From NCBI RefSeq assembly GCF_000422685.1, contig NZ_KE383905.1, positions 193,065 to 257,064 of the forward strand: DNA of 64,000 nucleotides, written 5' to 3'. Below are positions 36,875 to 45,957 of this stretch, one piece after another (position 1 is the first letter of the stretch; each line of letters opens with the position of its first letter). The notes under the pieces are model-generated. The model was not told the origin of the DNA. It worked only from the letters and a program-made list of their open reading frames with translations, and ran no database searches. The DNA comes from Flavobacterium gelidilacus DSM 15343. GTDB lineage: Bacteria > Bacteroidota > Bacteroidia > Flavobacteriales > Flavobacteriaceae. The translations under genes and the position numbers were made by a program.

Positions 36875-37192
36875 TTAATGTAAAATTCGATTATAATGCA
36901 ATTTTTTATTGAAAGCATTATTTTCTAATTTTTTCAATTCAGGAAAATTTGCTACTCTAGAATTTACGACATCAATTATTTTATCAAGCTGTTCGTTTAG
37001 AAGATATTTGTTCCATATTAATTTATCTCCATATGTTATTATGCCTTTTATGTTATTTTGAGATTCAGATTTTAAGAAGTTTTTCCAATCTATTGCTAAA
37101 TTGTTTTTATCTCGTTGTCTGTCTTTCCTAATGTAATAGTAGATTCCTAAAGAAATAAGAAAAATAATAACTATTGAATAAATTAAAACCAT
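36875..37192 (-). CDS. Small membrane-anchored protein of unknown function
   Basis: The 105-residue protein has one N-terminal membrane helix (VLIYSIVIIFLISLGIYYYI, residues 2-21) and a charged, helical soluble part. It resembles no family I can name. It follows the TPM/lemA group on the same strand by 36 bases and is probably the last gene of that operon. Confidence 0.6.
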   Translation of the reverse strand: MVLIYSIVIIFLISLGIYYYIRKDRQRDKNNLAIDWKNFLKSESQNNIKGIITYGDKLIWNKYLLNEQLDKIIDVVNSRVANFPELKKLENNAFNKKLHYNRILH

Positions 37193-37228
37193 ACATTTAT
37201 TTTAGCTTACTAACTTCTAATTTTGGAT

Positions 37229-38035
37229 TTACCAGCTTCCACCAGCGCCACCTCCTGAGAATCCACCACCGCCAAATCCGCCTCCGAATCCACCGCCACC
37301 AAAGCCACCACCAGAAGATCCACCGCCAAAGCCACCACCGCTTCTTCCTAAGCTACTTAGGATTATCATGTCTAATATGCCTGGGCCACCAAATTTACCT
37401 GTTCCATTATTACCACCACCATTGTTTTTGTTTTTTGCAATTAAAATGAAAATAATAATCAAGATAATAAAAAATACTATGAAAGGAAATGGGTTGTCTT
37501 TTTTGTTTTGAATACGACTTCCTTTGTATGTTCCTTTAATTACTTCAAAAATAGCTGTTGTTCCTGCATCTAATCCGTTGTAATAACTTCCAGCTTTGAA
37601 TTCTGGTAATATGACATTTCTGATAATTTCTCCCGTTGTGCCGGCTGTCATATATTGTTCTAGCCCATATCCGGAAGAAATCCATATTTTTCGTTCTTCT
37701 TTGGCTAATAGGATTATTATACCATTATCATTTTTTTCTGTTCCTCCAATTCCCCATTCTTGTCCCCATCTTGGCGTAAGAATACCAATATCTTCTCCTT
37801 TTAAGCTTTCTATTGTTATAACTACTATTTGAGTAGTTGTTGAGTCTGAAAAATGTACTAATTTGTCTTCTAAAGCTTTTTCTTCGTTAACATTTAAAAC
37901 ATCAGCATAATCATAAACAGAAGTTTGAAATTTTGGAATGTCCGGAATTTTATATTGCGAAAACCCCAAAAATGACATTAACATTAAGGATGCAAATATT
38001 ACAAATTGAATAATTTTGTATACTAAGTTTATCAT
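37229..38035 (-). CDS. TPM domain protein with Gly-rich tail
   Basis: The 268-residue protein has an N-terminal signal or anchor (about 8-27) and a TPM (Psb32/MOLO-1-like) domain with VYDYADVLNVNEEKALEDKL and KNDNGIIILLAKEERKIWIS. A membrane helix lies at about 187-204. The tail of more than 50 residues is almost only Gly, Phe and Ser, ending in GGSW, as in many YgcG-type proteins. Its start overlaps the stop of the upstream TPM gene by 1 base (TAATG), so translation is coupled. The lemA-TPM-TPM set is common in bacteria; its role in the envelope is not settled. Confidence 0.9.
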   Translation of the reverse strand: MINLVYKIIQFVIFASLMLMSFLGFSQYKIPDIPKFQTSVYDYADVLNVNEEKALEDKLVHFSDSTTTQIVVITIESLKGEDIGILTPRWGQEWGIGGTEKNDNGIIILLAKEERKIWISSGYGLEQYMTAGTTGEIIRNVILPEFKAGSYYNGLDAGTTAIFEVIKGTYKGSRIQNKKDNPFPFIVFFIILIIIFILIAKNKNNGGGNNGTGKFGGPGILDMIILSSLGRSGGGFGGGSSGGGFGGGGFGGGFGGGGFSGGGAGGSW

Positions 38036-38472
38036 TATCCTTTTGAAATTTCGTTTGATAATTCGTTTGTATCATCTGCTTGATAAGGAAAATATTTTTT
38101 CAATTGTTTTCCTGCTTTTCTAATACCTTTTACCAAACCTTTTTTATTTTTTTTTAGAGCAAAATTTGTCAAAACTATTTCTTTTGTACTTTCCCAAAAA
38201 TCAGTTGGAACAACTTTGTTAATGCCTTCGTCACCTATAATTGCAAATTGATTTCCAGATACATTTATATAAAACAAAACGCCATTTCTGGCTTCGGTTT
38301 CATACATTTTTAAAGTGTTAAAAACCTCCGTAGCTCTTTCGATAGGAGGTTTTTCTGATTTTTCTTCAATATGTACGCGAATTTCACCCGATGTATTTTG
38401 TTCGGCAATTCGTATAGCTTCAACTATTTTCTCTTCTTGTTTAGAAGTTAAAAAGTCTTCGGTTTTTGACAT
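38035..38472 (-). CDS. TPM domain protein
   Basis: The 145-residue protein is a short TPM domain: IRIAEQNTSGEIRVHIEEKS, then RNGVLFYINVSGNQFAIIGD and a basic C-terminal helix. It has no signal peptide. It starts 2 bases after lemA and overlaps the following TPM gene by 1 base, so the three form one translationally coupled unit. Confidence 0.9.
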   Translation of the reverse strand: MSKTEDFLTSKQEEKIVEAIRIAEQNTSGEIRVHIEEKSEKPPIERATEVFNTLKMYETEARNGVLFYINVSGNQFAIIGDEGINKVVPTDFWESTKEIVLTNFALKKNKKGLVKGIRKAGKQLKKYFPYQADDTNELSNEISKG

Positions 38473-38474
38473 GT

Positions 38475-39086
38475 TTATTGTGGTTTATTATTGAAATCAA
38501 ATTCAACTTCTGGTGCTACATCTGCTCCTTCAACAGCTTTGAAATAAGCTTTTTCTGTAAAGCCAAACATTCCTGCTAATAAGTTGTTTGGGAATACTTT
38601 AATGTGATTGTTATAAGGTTTTACAGCCTCATTGAAACGAGTTCTAGCGGTTAAAATTTGGTTTTCTGTACTAGCCAATTCATCTTGTAATTTTAAGAAA
38701 TTCTGATTTGCTTTTAAGTCAGGATATTTTTCAACAGTTACTAATAAACGAGATAGCGCAGAGCTTAAACCACCTTGTGCTTGATTAAATTGGTTTAATT
38801 GTTCTGGTGTAATATTAGTTGGGTCAATTGTTACTCCAGTTGCTCTACTTCTTGCATTTATTACTGCTTCTAAAGTTGATTTTTCAAAATCAGCAGCACC
38901 TTTTACGGTTTTAACTAAATTTCCAATTAAGTCGTTTCTTCTTTGGTAAGATGTTTCAACATTTCCCCAAGCTTCTGAAATACTTTCGTTTAAAGTCACT
39001 GCGGTATTATTTACACCTTTTGCCCAACTGTATGACGCAATTACGATTACAGCTATAATTATTACGGGAATTAACCATTTTTTCAT
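38475..39086 (-). CDS. lemA: LemA family protein
   Basis: The 203-residue protein has an N-terminal membrane helix (about 4-20) and the LemA four-helix domain: VNNTAVTLNESISEAWGNVE, TSYQRRNDLIGNLVKTVKG, and the C-terminal PNNLLAGMFGFTEKAYFKA. It is the first gene of the lemA-TPM-TPM set. The start is preceded by the hairpin CTGAAATAAATTCAG, which also precedes the sigma-54 activator gene. The function is not established beyond a link with membrane-located TPM proteins. Confidence 0.95.
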   Translation of the reverse strand: MKKWLIPVIIIAVIVIASYSWAKGVNNTAVTLNESISEAWGNVETSYQRRNDLIGNLVKTVKGAADFEKSTLEAVINARSRATGVTIDPTNITPEQLNQFNQAQGGLSSALSRLLVTVEKYPDLKANQNFLKLQDELASTENQILTARTRFNEAVKPYNNHIKVFPNNLLAGMFGFTEKAYFKAVEGADVAPEVEFDFNNKPQ

Positions 39087-39105
39087 AAGTTCTTGTTTTT
39101 TTAAT

Positions 39106-39120
39106 CTGAATTTATTTCAG
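39106..39120. repeat. Start-proximal hairpin identical to 8432-8446
   Basis: The minus strand reads CTGAAATAAATTCAG, 20 bases before the lemA start. The spacer beyond it (39121-39239) has further loose repeats such as ATCTGAAAATCC and CTGAAATCCGAAAATC. Confidence 0.5.
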
Positions 39121-39239
39121 ATGCTGTTAATGTTTAGTTATTAGTCTATTTTTATTGTTTAATGTTTCAAATTGTTTAAAAAGTTTCAATTGTTTTGAGA
39201 TTCTGAAATCCGAAAATCTATTATCTGAAAATCCAAAAT

Positions 39240-39572
39240 CTATAATTCTCCTTTAAATTTTTTCAACTCGTTCTTTATAGATTCTAATTTTGAAATAATC
39301 TCAAATTTATCTAAAGTCTTCTTTTGATTTTCTTTTAAATGTGTTTTTGCTCCATCTAATGTAAACCCCCTTTCTTTTACCAAATGGTAAATCAATTGTA
39401 AATTTTTTACATCTTCTGGTGTGAATTTTCTATTTCCTTTTGCATTTTTTTTAGGTTTTAAAACATCAAATTCTTTATCCCAAAAACGAATTAATGATGT
39501 GTTTACATCAAAAGCTTTAGCCACTTCACCAATACTATAATATAATTTTCCTGCTGGTAAATCTACGTGCAT
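39240..39572 (-). CDS. MerR family transcriptional regulator
   Basis: The 110-residue protein is a short MerR-type DNA-binding protein: LYYSIGEVAKAFDVNTSLIR and FWDKEFDVLKPKKNAKGNRK, with the winged helix and the start of the dimer helix. There is no effector domain. It lies between the M23 peptidase gene (upstream, 32-base gap) and lemA. The bases just before its start contain AGTATTAAGTATTAAGAC (39580-39597). Confidence 0.9.
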   Translation of the reverse strand: MHVDLPAGKLYYSIGEVAKAFDVNTSLIRFWDKEFDVLKPKKNAKGNRKFTPEDVKNLQLIYHLVKERGFTLDGAKTHLKENQKKTLDKFEIISKLESIKNELKKFKGEL

Positions 39573-39579
39573 AATTTAT

Positions 39580-39597
39580 GTCTTAATACTTAATACT
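39580..39597. repeat. AGTATTAAG repeat before the MerR gene
   Basis: The minus strand reads AGTATTAAGTATTAAGAC, 7 bases before the start codon; the same unit is found before groEL (5016-5040). Confidence 0.45.
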
Positions 39598-39604
39598 GTT
39601 AAAG

Positions 39605-40582
39605 TTAATCAAGCGATTGATTCTCTTGATTGGCAATTTTTGAAATATTGATGTATTCTTCTGCCGAAATACTTCCGTAGTAAAAATTTAACGGATTTAT
39701 TTTTTGACCATCTTTTATAACTTCATAATGCAAATGAGGGGCTTCACTTCGTCCTGTACTTCCAACATAGCCAATAACATCTCCACGTTTCACTCTTTGT
39801 CCTGCTCTAACATTATATTTGCTTAAATGTGCATATAAAGTTACATAGCCAAATCCGTGATTTACTTCAATGTGATTTCCATAACCCGATAATGAATTGT
39901 CAGCTTTTAAAACAACTCCATCTCCTGTTGCGTAAATTGGAGTTCCTGTTGGTGATGAAAAATCCATACCAGAATGAAATTTTCTTGCTTTTGTAAAAGG
40001 GTCACTTCTATAACCAAATCCAGAAGCCATACGTTTCAATTGTTCGTTTTTAACGGGTTGAATAGCAGGAATTGAAGCTAATAGTTTTTCTTTTCCTTTA
40101 GCTAAACCAATAATTTCATCTAATGATTTGGACTGAATTACTAATGCTTTTGTTAGTATATCAACCCGCTTTGTAGTGTTTATTACTAAATCAGAATTGT
40201 TATATCCTTGTAATTCTTTATATCTATTTACTCCACCAAATCCTTCTTTTCGTTGTTCCATAGGAATAGGTTCACTATTAAAATAAACACGATAAATATT
40301 ATTATCTCTATCTTCAACAGCCCCCAAAACCTCTTCTATTTGATCAATTTTTTTGTTTAAAATCTTGTAATTTATATTTAAATTTTGAATCTCTCTTGCC
40401 TGAAATTTGTCTTTGGGAGTTTCAAGAAAGCTACTGTTAATTAATACAATAAAACTCAAAAAACCAAATAAAGCAGCAGACAAAAGAAACAAAAAAGCAT
40501 AGCCGATTTTTTTCCATCTTCTTGGGCTAATCTTCTTATAGGATAAATTTTCTGGATCGTAATAATATTTTACCTTCGACAT
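39605..40582 (-). CDS. M23 family metallopeptidase, membrane anchored
   Basis: The 325-residue protein has a basic cytosolic end, one membrane helix (about 27-50), a helical periplasmic stretch and a C-terminal peptidase M23 (LytM) domain. The zinc ligands are visible: H203 and D207 in KFHSGMDF and H285 in PHLHYEV, with H252 in LYAHLSKY. It probably cuts peptidoglycan cross-links in the periplasm. It is divergent from alaS and followed by the MerR gene. Confidence 0.95.
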   Translation of the reverse strand: MSKVKYYYDPENLSYKKISPRRWKKIGYAFLFLLSAALFGFLSFIVLINSSFLETPKDKFQAREIQNLNINYKILNKKIDQIEEVLGAVEDRDNNIYRVYFNSEPIPMEQRKEGFGGVNRYKELQGYNNSDLVINTTKRVDILTKALVIQSKSLDEIIGLAKGKEKLLASIPAIQPVKNEQLKRMASGFGYRSDPFTKARKFHSGMDFSSPTGTPIYATGDGVVLKADNSLSGYGNHIEVNHGFGYVTLYAHLSKYNVRAGQRVKRGDVIGYVGSTGRSEAPHLHYEVIKDGQKINPLNFYYGSISAEEYINISKIANQENQSLD

Positions 40583-40752
40583 TATATAAAATATAGTATT
40601 TTTGTGCCTAATTAAAATGTTAGACAGTAGTTATACGAACAAATTTAAGAAATGTTTCATTCTAATCCATTTTTTAAAGTAAAACTTTTCTCAAATTTGC
40701 AAATGAATATAATATCTAACAGCAAAAAGATATAAAAATCTAATTACCAAAA

Positions 40753-43389
40753 ATGAAATCACAAGACATTAGAAAGCAATTTTTACAATTTTTTGAATCA
40801 AAAGGACATTTAATCGTTCCATCTGCACCAATTGTGCTTAAAGATGATCCAACGTTAATGTTCAATAATTCTGGAATGGCTCAGTTTAAAGAATATTTTT
40901 TAGGAAATGCCACCCCAAAAAGTAACCGAATTGCCGATACGCAAAAATGCCTTCGTGTTTCAGGAAAACATAATGATTTAGAAGATGTAGGTTTTGACAC
41001 TTATCATCACACTATGTTTGAAATGCTAGGAAACTGGTCTTTTGGAGATTATTTCAAGAAAGACGCAATTAATTGGTCTTGGGAATTTTTAACAGAAGTA
41101 TTAAAATTAGATAAAGATAGAATCTATATATCTGTTTTTGAAGGTAATGAATCAGAAAATGTTCCGTTTGACCAAGAAGCTTTTGACTTGTGGAAACAAT
41201 ATGTAAATGAAGACCGAATTATAAAAGGGAATAAAAAAGATAATTTTTGGGAAATGGGCGATCAAGGTCCTTGTGGTCCATGTTCTGAAATCCATATTGA
41301 TTTACGTACAGATGAAGAAAGAGCTGCTGTTTCAGGATTTTCATTAGTAAATGAAGATCATCCACAAGTTGTGGAAATTTGGAACAATGTATTTATGGAA
41401 TTCAACCGTAAAGCGGATGGTTCTTTAGAAAAATTACCAGCACAACACGTGGATACCGGAATGGGATTTGAACGTTTATGTATGGCTATGCAAAATGTGA
41501 CTTCTAATTACGATACAGATGTTTTTACACCACTTATCGAAAAAGTAGAACAAATTACTGGATTAAAATACACTTCAAACGAAGTAAAAAACATATCAGA
41601 AGAACAAAACAAAACCAATATTGCTATTCGTGTAATTGTGGATCACGTTCGTGCTGTAGCTTTTTCTATTGCAGACGGACAATTGCCTTCAAACACTGGA
41701 GCAGGTTATGTGATTCGTAGAATTTTGCGTCGTGCTATTCGTTATGGATTCACGTTTTTAGGAACAAAAGAGCCATTCATTAATCAATTAGTTGCTGTTT
41801 TGGCGAATCAAATGGGAGAATTTTTCCCAGAAATCAGAAAACAGCAAAGTTTAGTTACTAATGTAATTCGTGAAGAAGAAGCATCTTTCTTAAGAACTTT
41901 AGATCAAGGTTTACAATTATTGGATAATGTAATTGCTGATACAAAAGGAAAACAAGTTGACGGTGCAAAAGCATTTGAATTATATGATACTTTCGGATTT
42001 CCAATTGACTTGACAGCTTTAATTTTAAGAGAAAGAGGTTTTGATTTAGACGAAGCTGGATTTGAAAAAGCTATGCAAGAACAGAAAAATCGTTCGCGTG
42101 CTGCTTCTGAGGTTTCAACAGACGACTGGAAAATATTAGTTGAAGGAAATACGGAAACTTTCGTTGGTTACGACCAAACAGAAAATGATGTAAAAATCAC
42201 AAGAATTCGTAAAGTAGATTCAAAAAAAGACGGTGTTTTATACCAAATCGTTTTAGACGCAACACCTTTTTATCCAGAAGGTGGTGGACAAGTTGGTGAT
42301 AAAGGAATATTGGTTTCAGCAAATGAGTCAATTGAAATCATCGACACTAAAAAAGAAAACAACTTAATATTACATATTGCAAAAAAATTACCTGAAAATG
42401 TTTCAGCTAGTTTTGTAGCTAAAGTAAATACAGATTTGAGATTATCTTCTTCAAAAAATCACTCGGCTACGCATTTAATGCATTTGGCTTTGAGAACGAT
42501 TTTAGGAACTCACGTTGAACAAAAAGGTTCCTTAGTGAATCCAAATTATTTGCGTTTTGACTTTTCACACTTTTCAAAAGTAACTGATGAAGAAATCAAA
42601 CAAGTAGAAGATTTTGTAAACCAAAGAATTCAAGAGCAATTGCCTTTGATTGAAAGAAGAAGTATTCCAATTCAACAAGCTTTAGACGAAGGAGCAATGG
42701 CTTTATTTGGAGAAAAATATGGTGATAATGTTCGTGCCATAAAATTTGGTGATTCAATGGAGCTTTGTGGTGGAATTCACGTACAAAACACAGCAAATAT
42801 TTGGTATTTCAAAATTATATCAGAAGGAGCAGTTGCAGCAGGAATTCGTAGAATTGAAGCTATAACAGGTGATGCCGTAAAAGACTATTTCGCAAATCAA
42901 GAAAATACGTTAGCTGAAATAAAAGAAACGTTGAAAAACCCTCAAGATATTTTAAAATCGGTTACTTCGTTGCAAGAAGATAATTCGAAATTAAAAAAAC
43001 AAGTAGAACAATTAGTAAAAGATAAAGTTGACGGTTTAAAAAATAATTTAGTTAAAGATTTTCAAGAAATAAACGGAATCAACTTCTTGTCAAAACAAGT
43101 GGATTTATCAATGAGTGCTACAAAAGATTTAGCAATGGCAATTGGAAGTTCAAAACCGAATTCGTTTGTGTTCTTAGCTTCAATTGAAGATAATTTACCA
43201 AATATCCATTGTTATATTTCTAAAGAATTGGTAGCAGAAAAAGCATTAAACGCAGGAAACGTAATTCGTGAATTAGGAAAACAAATCGATGGAAACGGTG
43301 GTGGACAACCTTTCTTCGCGTCTGGAAAAGGAAAAAACATTGCTGGCATTAAACAGGCGTTAGAGAAGGCAGTTGAATTTCTGAAATAA
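40753..43389 (+). CDS. alaS: Alanyl-tRNA synthetase
   Basis: The 878-residue class II synthetase charges tRNA-Ala. The catalytic domain starts with [20 protein letters not shown] and has [18 protein letters not shown]. The editing domain has [12 protein letters not shown] and the zinc-binding CGGIHVQNT. The C-terminal dimerisation part ends with [16 protein letters not shown]. Length and motifs are normal. It is followed at once by a repeat cluster and a GxxExxY gene, so the usual downstream neighbour has been displaced. Confidence 0.98.
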   Translation: MKSQDIRKQFLQFFESKGHLIVPSAPIVLKDDPTLMFNNSGMAQFKEYFLGNATPKSNRIADTQKCLRVSGKHNDLEDVGFDTYHHTMFEMLGNWSFGDYFKKDAINWSWEFLTEVLKLDKDRIYISVFEGNESENVPFDQEAFDLWKQYVNEDRIIKGNKKDNFWEMGDQGPCGPCSEIHIDLRTDEERAAVSGFSLVNEDHPQVVEIWNNVFMEFNRKADGSLEKLPAQHVDTGMGFERLCMAMQNVTSNYDTDVFTPLIEKVEQITGLKYTSNEVKNISEEQNKTNIAIRVIVDHVRAVAFSIADGQLPSNTGAGYVIRRILRRAIRYGFTFLGTKEPFINQLVAVLANQMGEFFPEIRKQQSLVTNVIREEEASFLRTLDQGLQLLDNVIADTKGKQVDGAKAFELYDTFGFPIDLTALILRERGFDLDEAGFEKAMQEQKNRSRAASEVSTDDWKILVEGNTETFVGYDQTENDVKITRIRKVDSKKDGVLYQIVLDATPFYPEGGGQVGDKGILVSANESIEIIDTKKENNLILHIAKKLPENVSASFVAKVNTDLRLSSSKNHSATHLMHLALRTILGTHVEQKGSLVNPNYLRFDFSHFSKVTDEEIKQVEDFVNQRIQEQLPLIERRSIPIQQALDEGAMALFGEKYGDNVRAIKFGDSMELCGGIHVQNTANIWYFKIISEGAVAAGIRRIEAITGDAVKDYFANQENTLAEIKETLKNPQDILKSVTSLQEDNSKLKKQVEQLVKDKVDGLKNNLVKDFQEINGINFLSKQVDLSMSATKDLAMAIGSSKPNSFVFLASIEDNLPNIHCYISKELVAEKALNAGNVIRELGKQIDGNGGGQPFFASGKGKNIAGIKQALEKAVEFLK

Positions 43390-43394
43390 ATTAT

Positions 43395-43483
43395 CTCGCA
43401 AAGACGCTAAGTCGCAGAGTATAAAACATACTGTTGCTGTTTGTTGATTTACAAAAAACTTTGCGACTCTGCGACTTTGCGAG
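43395..43483. repeat. Periodic inverted repeats between alaS and GxxExxY gene 2
   Basis: Two 25-base units in opposite orientation, 43395-43419 and 43459-43483 (21 of 25 bases complementary), are separated by 39 bases. Each is a string of three degenerate CTnTGCGA units plus G. The inner one is identical over 25 bases to 50857-50881, and the outer one is the inverted partner of 43880-43904 after the gene (22 of 25). Confidence 0.8.
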
Positions 43484-43501
43484 AAAAATAAATTTAAAGT
43501 T

Positions 43502-43879
43502 ATGTCAGAAAATGAAATTTCTAAAATTATTGTGGATGTTTGTTACAAAATTCACACACAATTAGGGCCAGGATTGTTGGAATCTGTTTACGAAACAATT
43601 TTAAATTATGAATTGATTAACAGGGGTTTAAAAGTTGAAAGACAGAAAGCATTGCCTGTGTTTTGGGATGAAAAAAAAATGAATATTGGCTTTCGAGCTG
43701 ACTTAATTGTCGAAAATAAAGTAATTATAGAAGTGAAATCTGTCGAACAAATAGCTTCCGTTCACCCAAAACAAGTGTTAACTTACCTTAAAATAACAAA
43801 TCTGAAATTAGGATTATTAATTAATTTTAATGAACCATTAATTAAAACAGGAATAACCAGAATAGTAAATAACTTATAA
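43502..43879 (+). CDS. GxxExxY protein (PD-(D/E)XK nuclease-like), copy 2
   Basis: The 125-residue protein has GLLESVY (G24, E27, Y30). A nuclease-like core follows: D67 in GFRADLIVENK, E77-V78-K79 in VIIEVKS, and Q91 in PKQVLTYLK. It is clearly diverged from copy 1 at 8519-8890, so the two are not a recent duplication. The 25-base units at 43395-43419 and 43880-43904 form inverted repeats around it, the right one starting at the base after the stop codon. It lies between alaS and the GSCFA gene, both on the same strand. Confidence 0.92.
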   Translation: MSENEISKIIVDVCYKIHTQLGPGLLESVYETILNYELINRGLKVERQKALPVFWDEKKMNIGFRADLIVENKVIIEVKSVEQIASVHPKQVLTYLKITNLKLGLLINFNEPLIKTGITRIVNNL

Positions 43880-43904
43880 CTCTGCGTCTTTGCGACTTTG
43901 CGAG
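43880..43904 (-). repeat. Right inverted repeat flanking GxxExxY gene 2
   Basis: The 25-base unit (three degenerate CTnTGCGA units plus G) begins directly after the gene's TAA and ends 9 bases before the GSCFA start. Its reverse complement matches 43395-43419 at 22 of 25 positions. Confidence 0.8.
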
Positions 43905-43913
43905 AAAAAAAAC

Positions 43914-44858
43914 ATGCAATTCACCACAAAAATACCAATAGAAACATCTAAAAACCCAATAACTTATGAAAGTAAGATTCTGGCTTTAGGTTCGTGTTTT
44001 GCAGAAAATATGAGTGAGAAATTCCAATATTTTAAATTCCAAATCACAACAAATCCTTTTGGAATAATCTTCAATCCAGTTTCAATTGAAAAATTAATAA
44101 ATAGAGTTGTAAATAAAATAGAATTCACCGAAAAAGACATATTCTTTCACAACGATTTATGGCATTGTTATGAAGTACATTCCGAATTATCAAACCCAAA
44201 TAAAGAAGAGTTTTTGAAGTTGTTAAATTTTTCAATCTTTCAATCTTTCAATCTTTTAATTCAAACAACACATTTAACAATAACTTACGGAACATCATGG
44301 GTTTACAGAAACATCGAATCCAACGAAATTGTAGCCAATTGTCATAAAGTACCACAAAAACAATTTAAAAAAGAATTACTTTCCACAGAAACTATCGAAA
44401 AATCAATACAAAACAGCATTGATTTAATCCAAAAAGCAAATCCAACTTGTCAATTTATTTTCACCATTTCACCAGTTCGTCATATAAAAGATGGTTTTGT
44501 AGAAAATACATTAAGTAAATCACATTTAATTTCAGCATTACATTCAACCCAAAACCTAAAATCTATAACCTATTTCCCGTCTTACGAAATCATGATGGAC
44601 GAATTAAGAGATTATCGTTTTTATGCTTCAGATATGTTGCATCCCAATCAAGTTGCTATTGATTATATTTGGGAACGATTTTCAGAAAATTATATTTCAG
44701 ATGAAAGTCAAAAAGTTATGGAAGATGTTGATTCGATTCAAAAATCATTATTACATCGATCATTTAATCCAAATTCAGAAAGCCATCAAAAGTTTTTGGC
44801 TAATTTGAATAAAAAAATCAATACCTTAACATCAAATTATTCTCAAATTGAGTTTTAA
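43914..44858 (+). CDS. GSCFA family protein
   Basis: The 314-residue protein from the ATG at 43914 has the family motif LALGSCFAENMSEKFQYFKF near its start, then the conserved NPFGIIFNP and ITYGTSWVYRN, and a C-terminal helical end. GSCFA proteins share a lipase/SGNH-like outline but have no established function. An upstream Met at 43890 would lie inside the repeat. The next gene starts 1 base after its stop. Confidence 0.9.
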   Translation: MQFTTKIPIETSKNPITYESKILALGSCFAENMSEKFQYFKFQITTNPFGIIFNPVSIEKLINRVVNKIEFTEKDIFFHNDLWHCYEVHSELSNPNKEEFLKLLNFSIFQSFNLLIQTTHLTITYGTSWVYRNIESNEIVANCHKVPQKQFKKELLSTETIEKSIQNSIDLIQKANPTCQFIFTISPVRHIKDGFVENTLSKSHLISALHSTQNLKSITYFPSYEIMMDELRDYRFYASDMLHPNQVAIDYIWERFSENYISDESQKVMEDVDSIQKSLLHRSFNPNSESHQKFLANLNKKINTLTSNYSQIEF

Positions 44859-44859
44859 C

Positions 44860-45516
44860 ATGAGCGAAACTTATTCAAAATACAGTTTTTTCGGAAAATT
44901 ATCAGAAGTCAGAAAATGGATTTTAGTCTTATTTCTTGGGTTTATTTTGTTTTGGATTTTCAATTATTTCACAAAAGAAGATAATTCTTCAACAATAGAA
45001 TACGATACAAATCTTATTCAGCAACAAATTAAAAACGTTGGAAAATTAGTTGTCACAGAAGGACATTTTGCAGAAGTTTTGACTTACAAAGACAAAAAAG
45101 AAACCTACATTCCTGGTTTGACTTTTGATAAAAAAGCATTAGTAGTTATAAACGCAGATGTGACGGTTGGTTTTGATTTAAGTCAAGTTAAATATGATAT
45201 TGATGCAGAAAACAAAATTTTAACGATTACAAATATTCCAAAAGAAGAAATAAAAATTAGTCCAGATTATAAATATTATAATACTGAATCATCAACATTC
45301 AACGAGTTTACAGGTGAAGATTATAATAAAATCAACAAAACAGCAAGAGCGAATTTAGCAAAAAAAATAGAAAAATCTTCTTTAAAATCAAATGCAAAAA
45401 ATCGATTATTATCAGAATTATCAAAAATGCTAGTCTTAACAAATTCTATGGGTTGGACTTTAAAATACGATGGTCAAGAAATAAAATCAGAAAATGATTT
45501 TGAATTAAAACTATAA
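44860..45516 (+). CDS. DUF4230 domain protein
   Basis: The 218-residue protein from the ATG at 44860 has an N-terminal membrane helix (about 18-37, WILVLFLGFILFWIFNYF) and a DUF4230 domain (VGKLVVTEGHFAEVLTYKDK, then INADVTVGFDLSQVKYDIDA). It is probably a membrane-anchored periplasmic protein of unknown function. It follows the GSCFA gene by 1 base, so translation is coupled. It ends at a shared terminator. Confidence 0.85.
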   Translation: MSETYSKYSFFGKLSEVRKWILVLFLGFILFWIFNYFTKEDNSSTIEYDTNLIQQQIKNVGKLVVTEGHFAEVLTYKDKKETYIPGLTFDKKALVVINADVTVGFDLSQVKYDIDAENKILTITNIPKEEIKISPDYKYYNTESSTFNEFTGEDYNKINKTARANLAKKIEKSSLKSNAKNRLLSELSKMLVLTNSMGWTLKYDGQEIKSENDFELKL

Positions 45517-45517
45517 A

Positions 45518-45547
45518 AAAAAGGCTTCAAAATAATGAAGCCTTTTT
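45518..45547. terminator. Bidirectional terminator
   Basis: A 12-bp stem (AAAAAGGCTTCA / TGAAGCCTTTTT) lies between the convergent DUF4230 and rhodanese genes and can serve both. Confidence 0.85.
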
Positions 45548-45551
45548 CGTT

Positions 45552-45860
45552 TTATAATTTATTTTGTAAACTTGTCCAACCACCACCGTTTATGCAGTCA
45601 ATTCCGTTTTGCTTCAAAATTGAAGTAGCTTGACCACTTCGCATTCCAGATCTACAACAGGCTATAACTGGTTTATTCCATTTTTTAATTTCTGCTATTT
45701 TTCCGTTTAAAACTTGTAAAGCTATATTTTTAGAACCTTTAATATGTCCGTCTTTAAATTCTTCAGAAGTTCTTACATCTAAAATAATTGCACCTTTTGC
45801 AACATATTCTTGCACATCGTTTGTTTTATTTCCAAAACCTAGTAAATCTAATAAACCCAT
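45552..45860 (-). CDS. Rhodanese-like domain protein
   Basis: The 102-residue protein is a single rhodanese domain (VAKGAIILDVRTSEEFKDGH, IKGSKNIAL). The active-site loop ACCRSGMRSG places the catalytic Cys at 69, and the sequence ends INGGGWTSLQ. Such small proteins carry sulfur in persulfide transfer. It is transcribed alone, divergently from the tetR-like gene. Confidence 0.93.
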   Translation of the reverse strand: MGLLDLLGFGNKTNDVQEYVAKGAIILDVRTSEEFKDGHIKGSKNIALQVLNGKIAEIKKWNKPVIACCRSGMRSGQATSILKQNGIDCINGGGWTSLQNKL

Positions 45861-45911
45861 ACCTTTATGTTTTAATTTGAATCAAATTTACAATTTACTT
45901 ATTATAGTTTT

Positions 45912-45952
45912 GTAACAAAAGTTACTTCAATCAATTCATTTTACTATTTTTG
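45912..45952 (+). promoter_or_regulatory. Promoter and operator of the tetR-like gene
   Basis: GTAACAAAAGTTAC (45912-45925) is an inverted repeat just upstream of a -7 element TATTTTTG (45945-45952). The start codon follows 5 bases later, so the mRNA may have almost no leader. The core TAACAAAAGTTA recurs before paaE (46572-46583), which suggests that the regulator binds both places. Confidence 0.55.
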
Positions 45953-45957
45953 AAATA

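Noticed and set aside
37229..37400. Gly-rich tail of the TPM protein as a DNA repeat or frameshift artefact
   Set aside because: The frame is intact, the tail is usual for YgcG-type proteins and ends in the typical GGSW-like residues.
43395..43483. Possible CRISPR-like array (repeats of about 25 bases)
   Set aside because: Units are in opposite orientation with only one gap, degenerate, and without regular spacers or cas genes.
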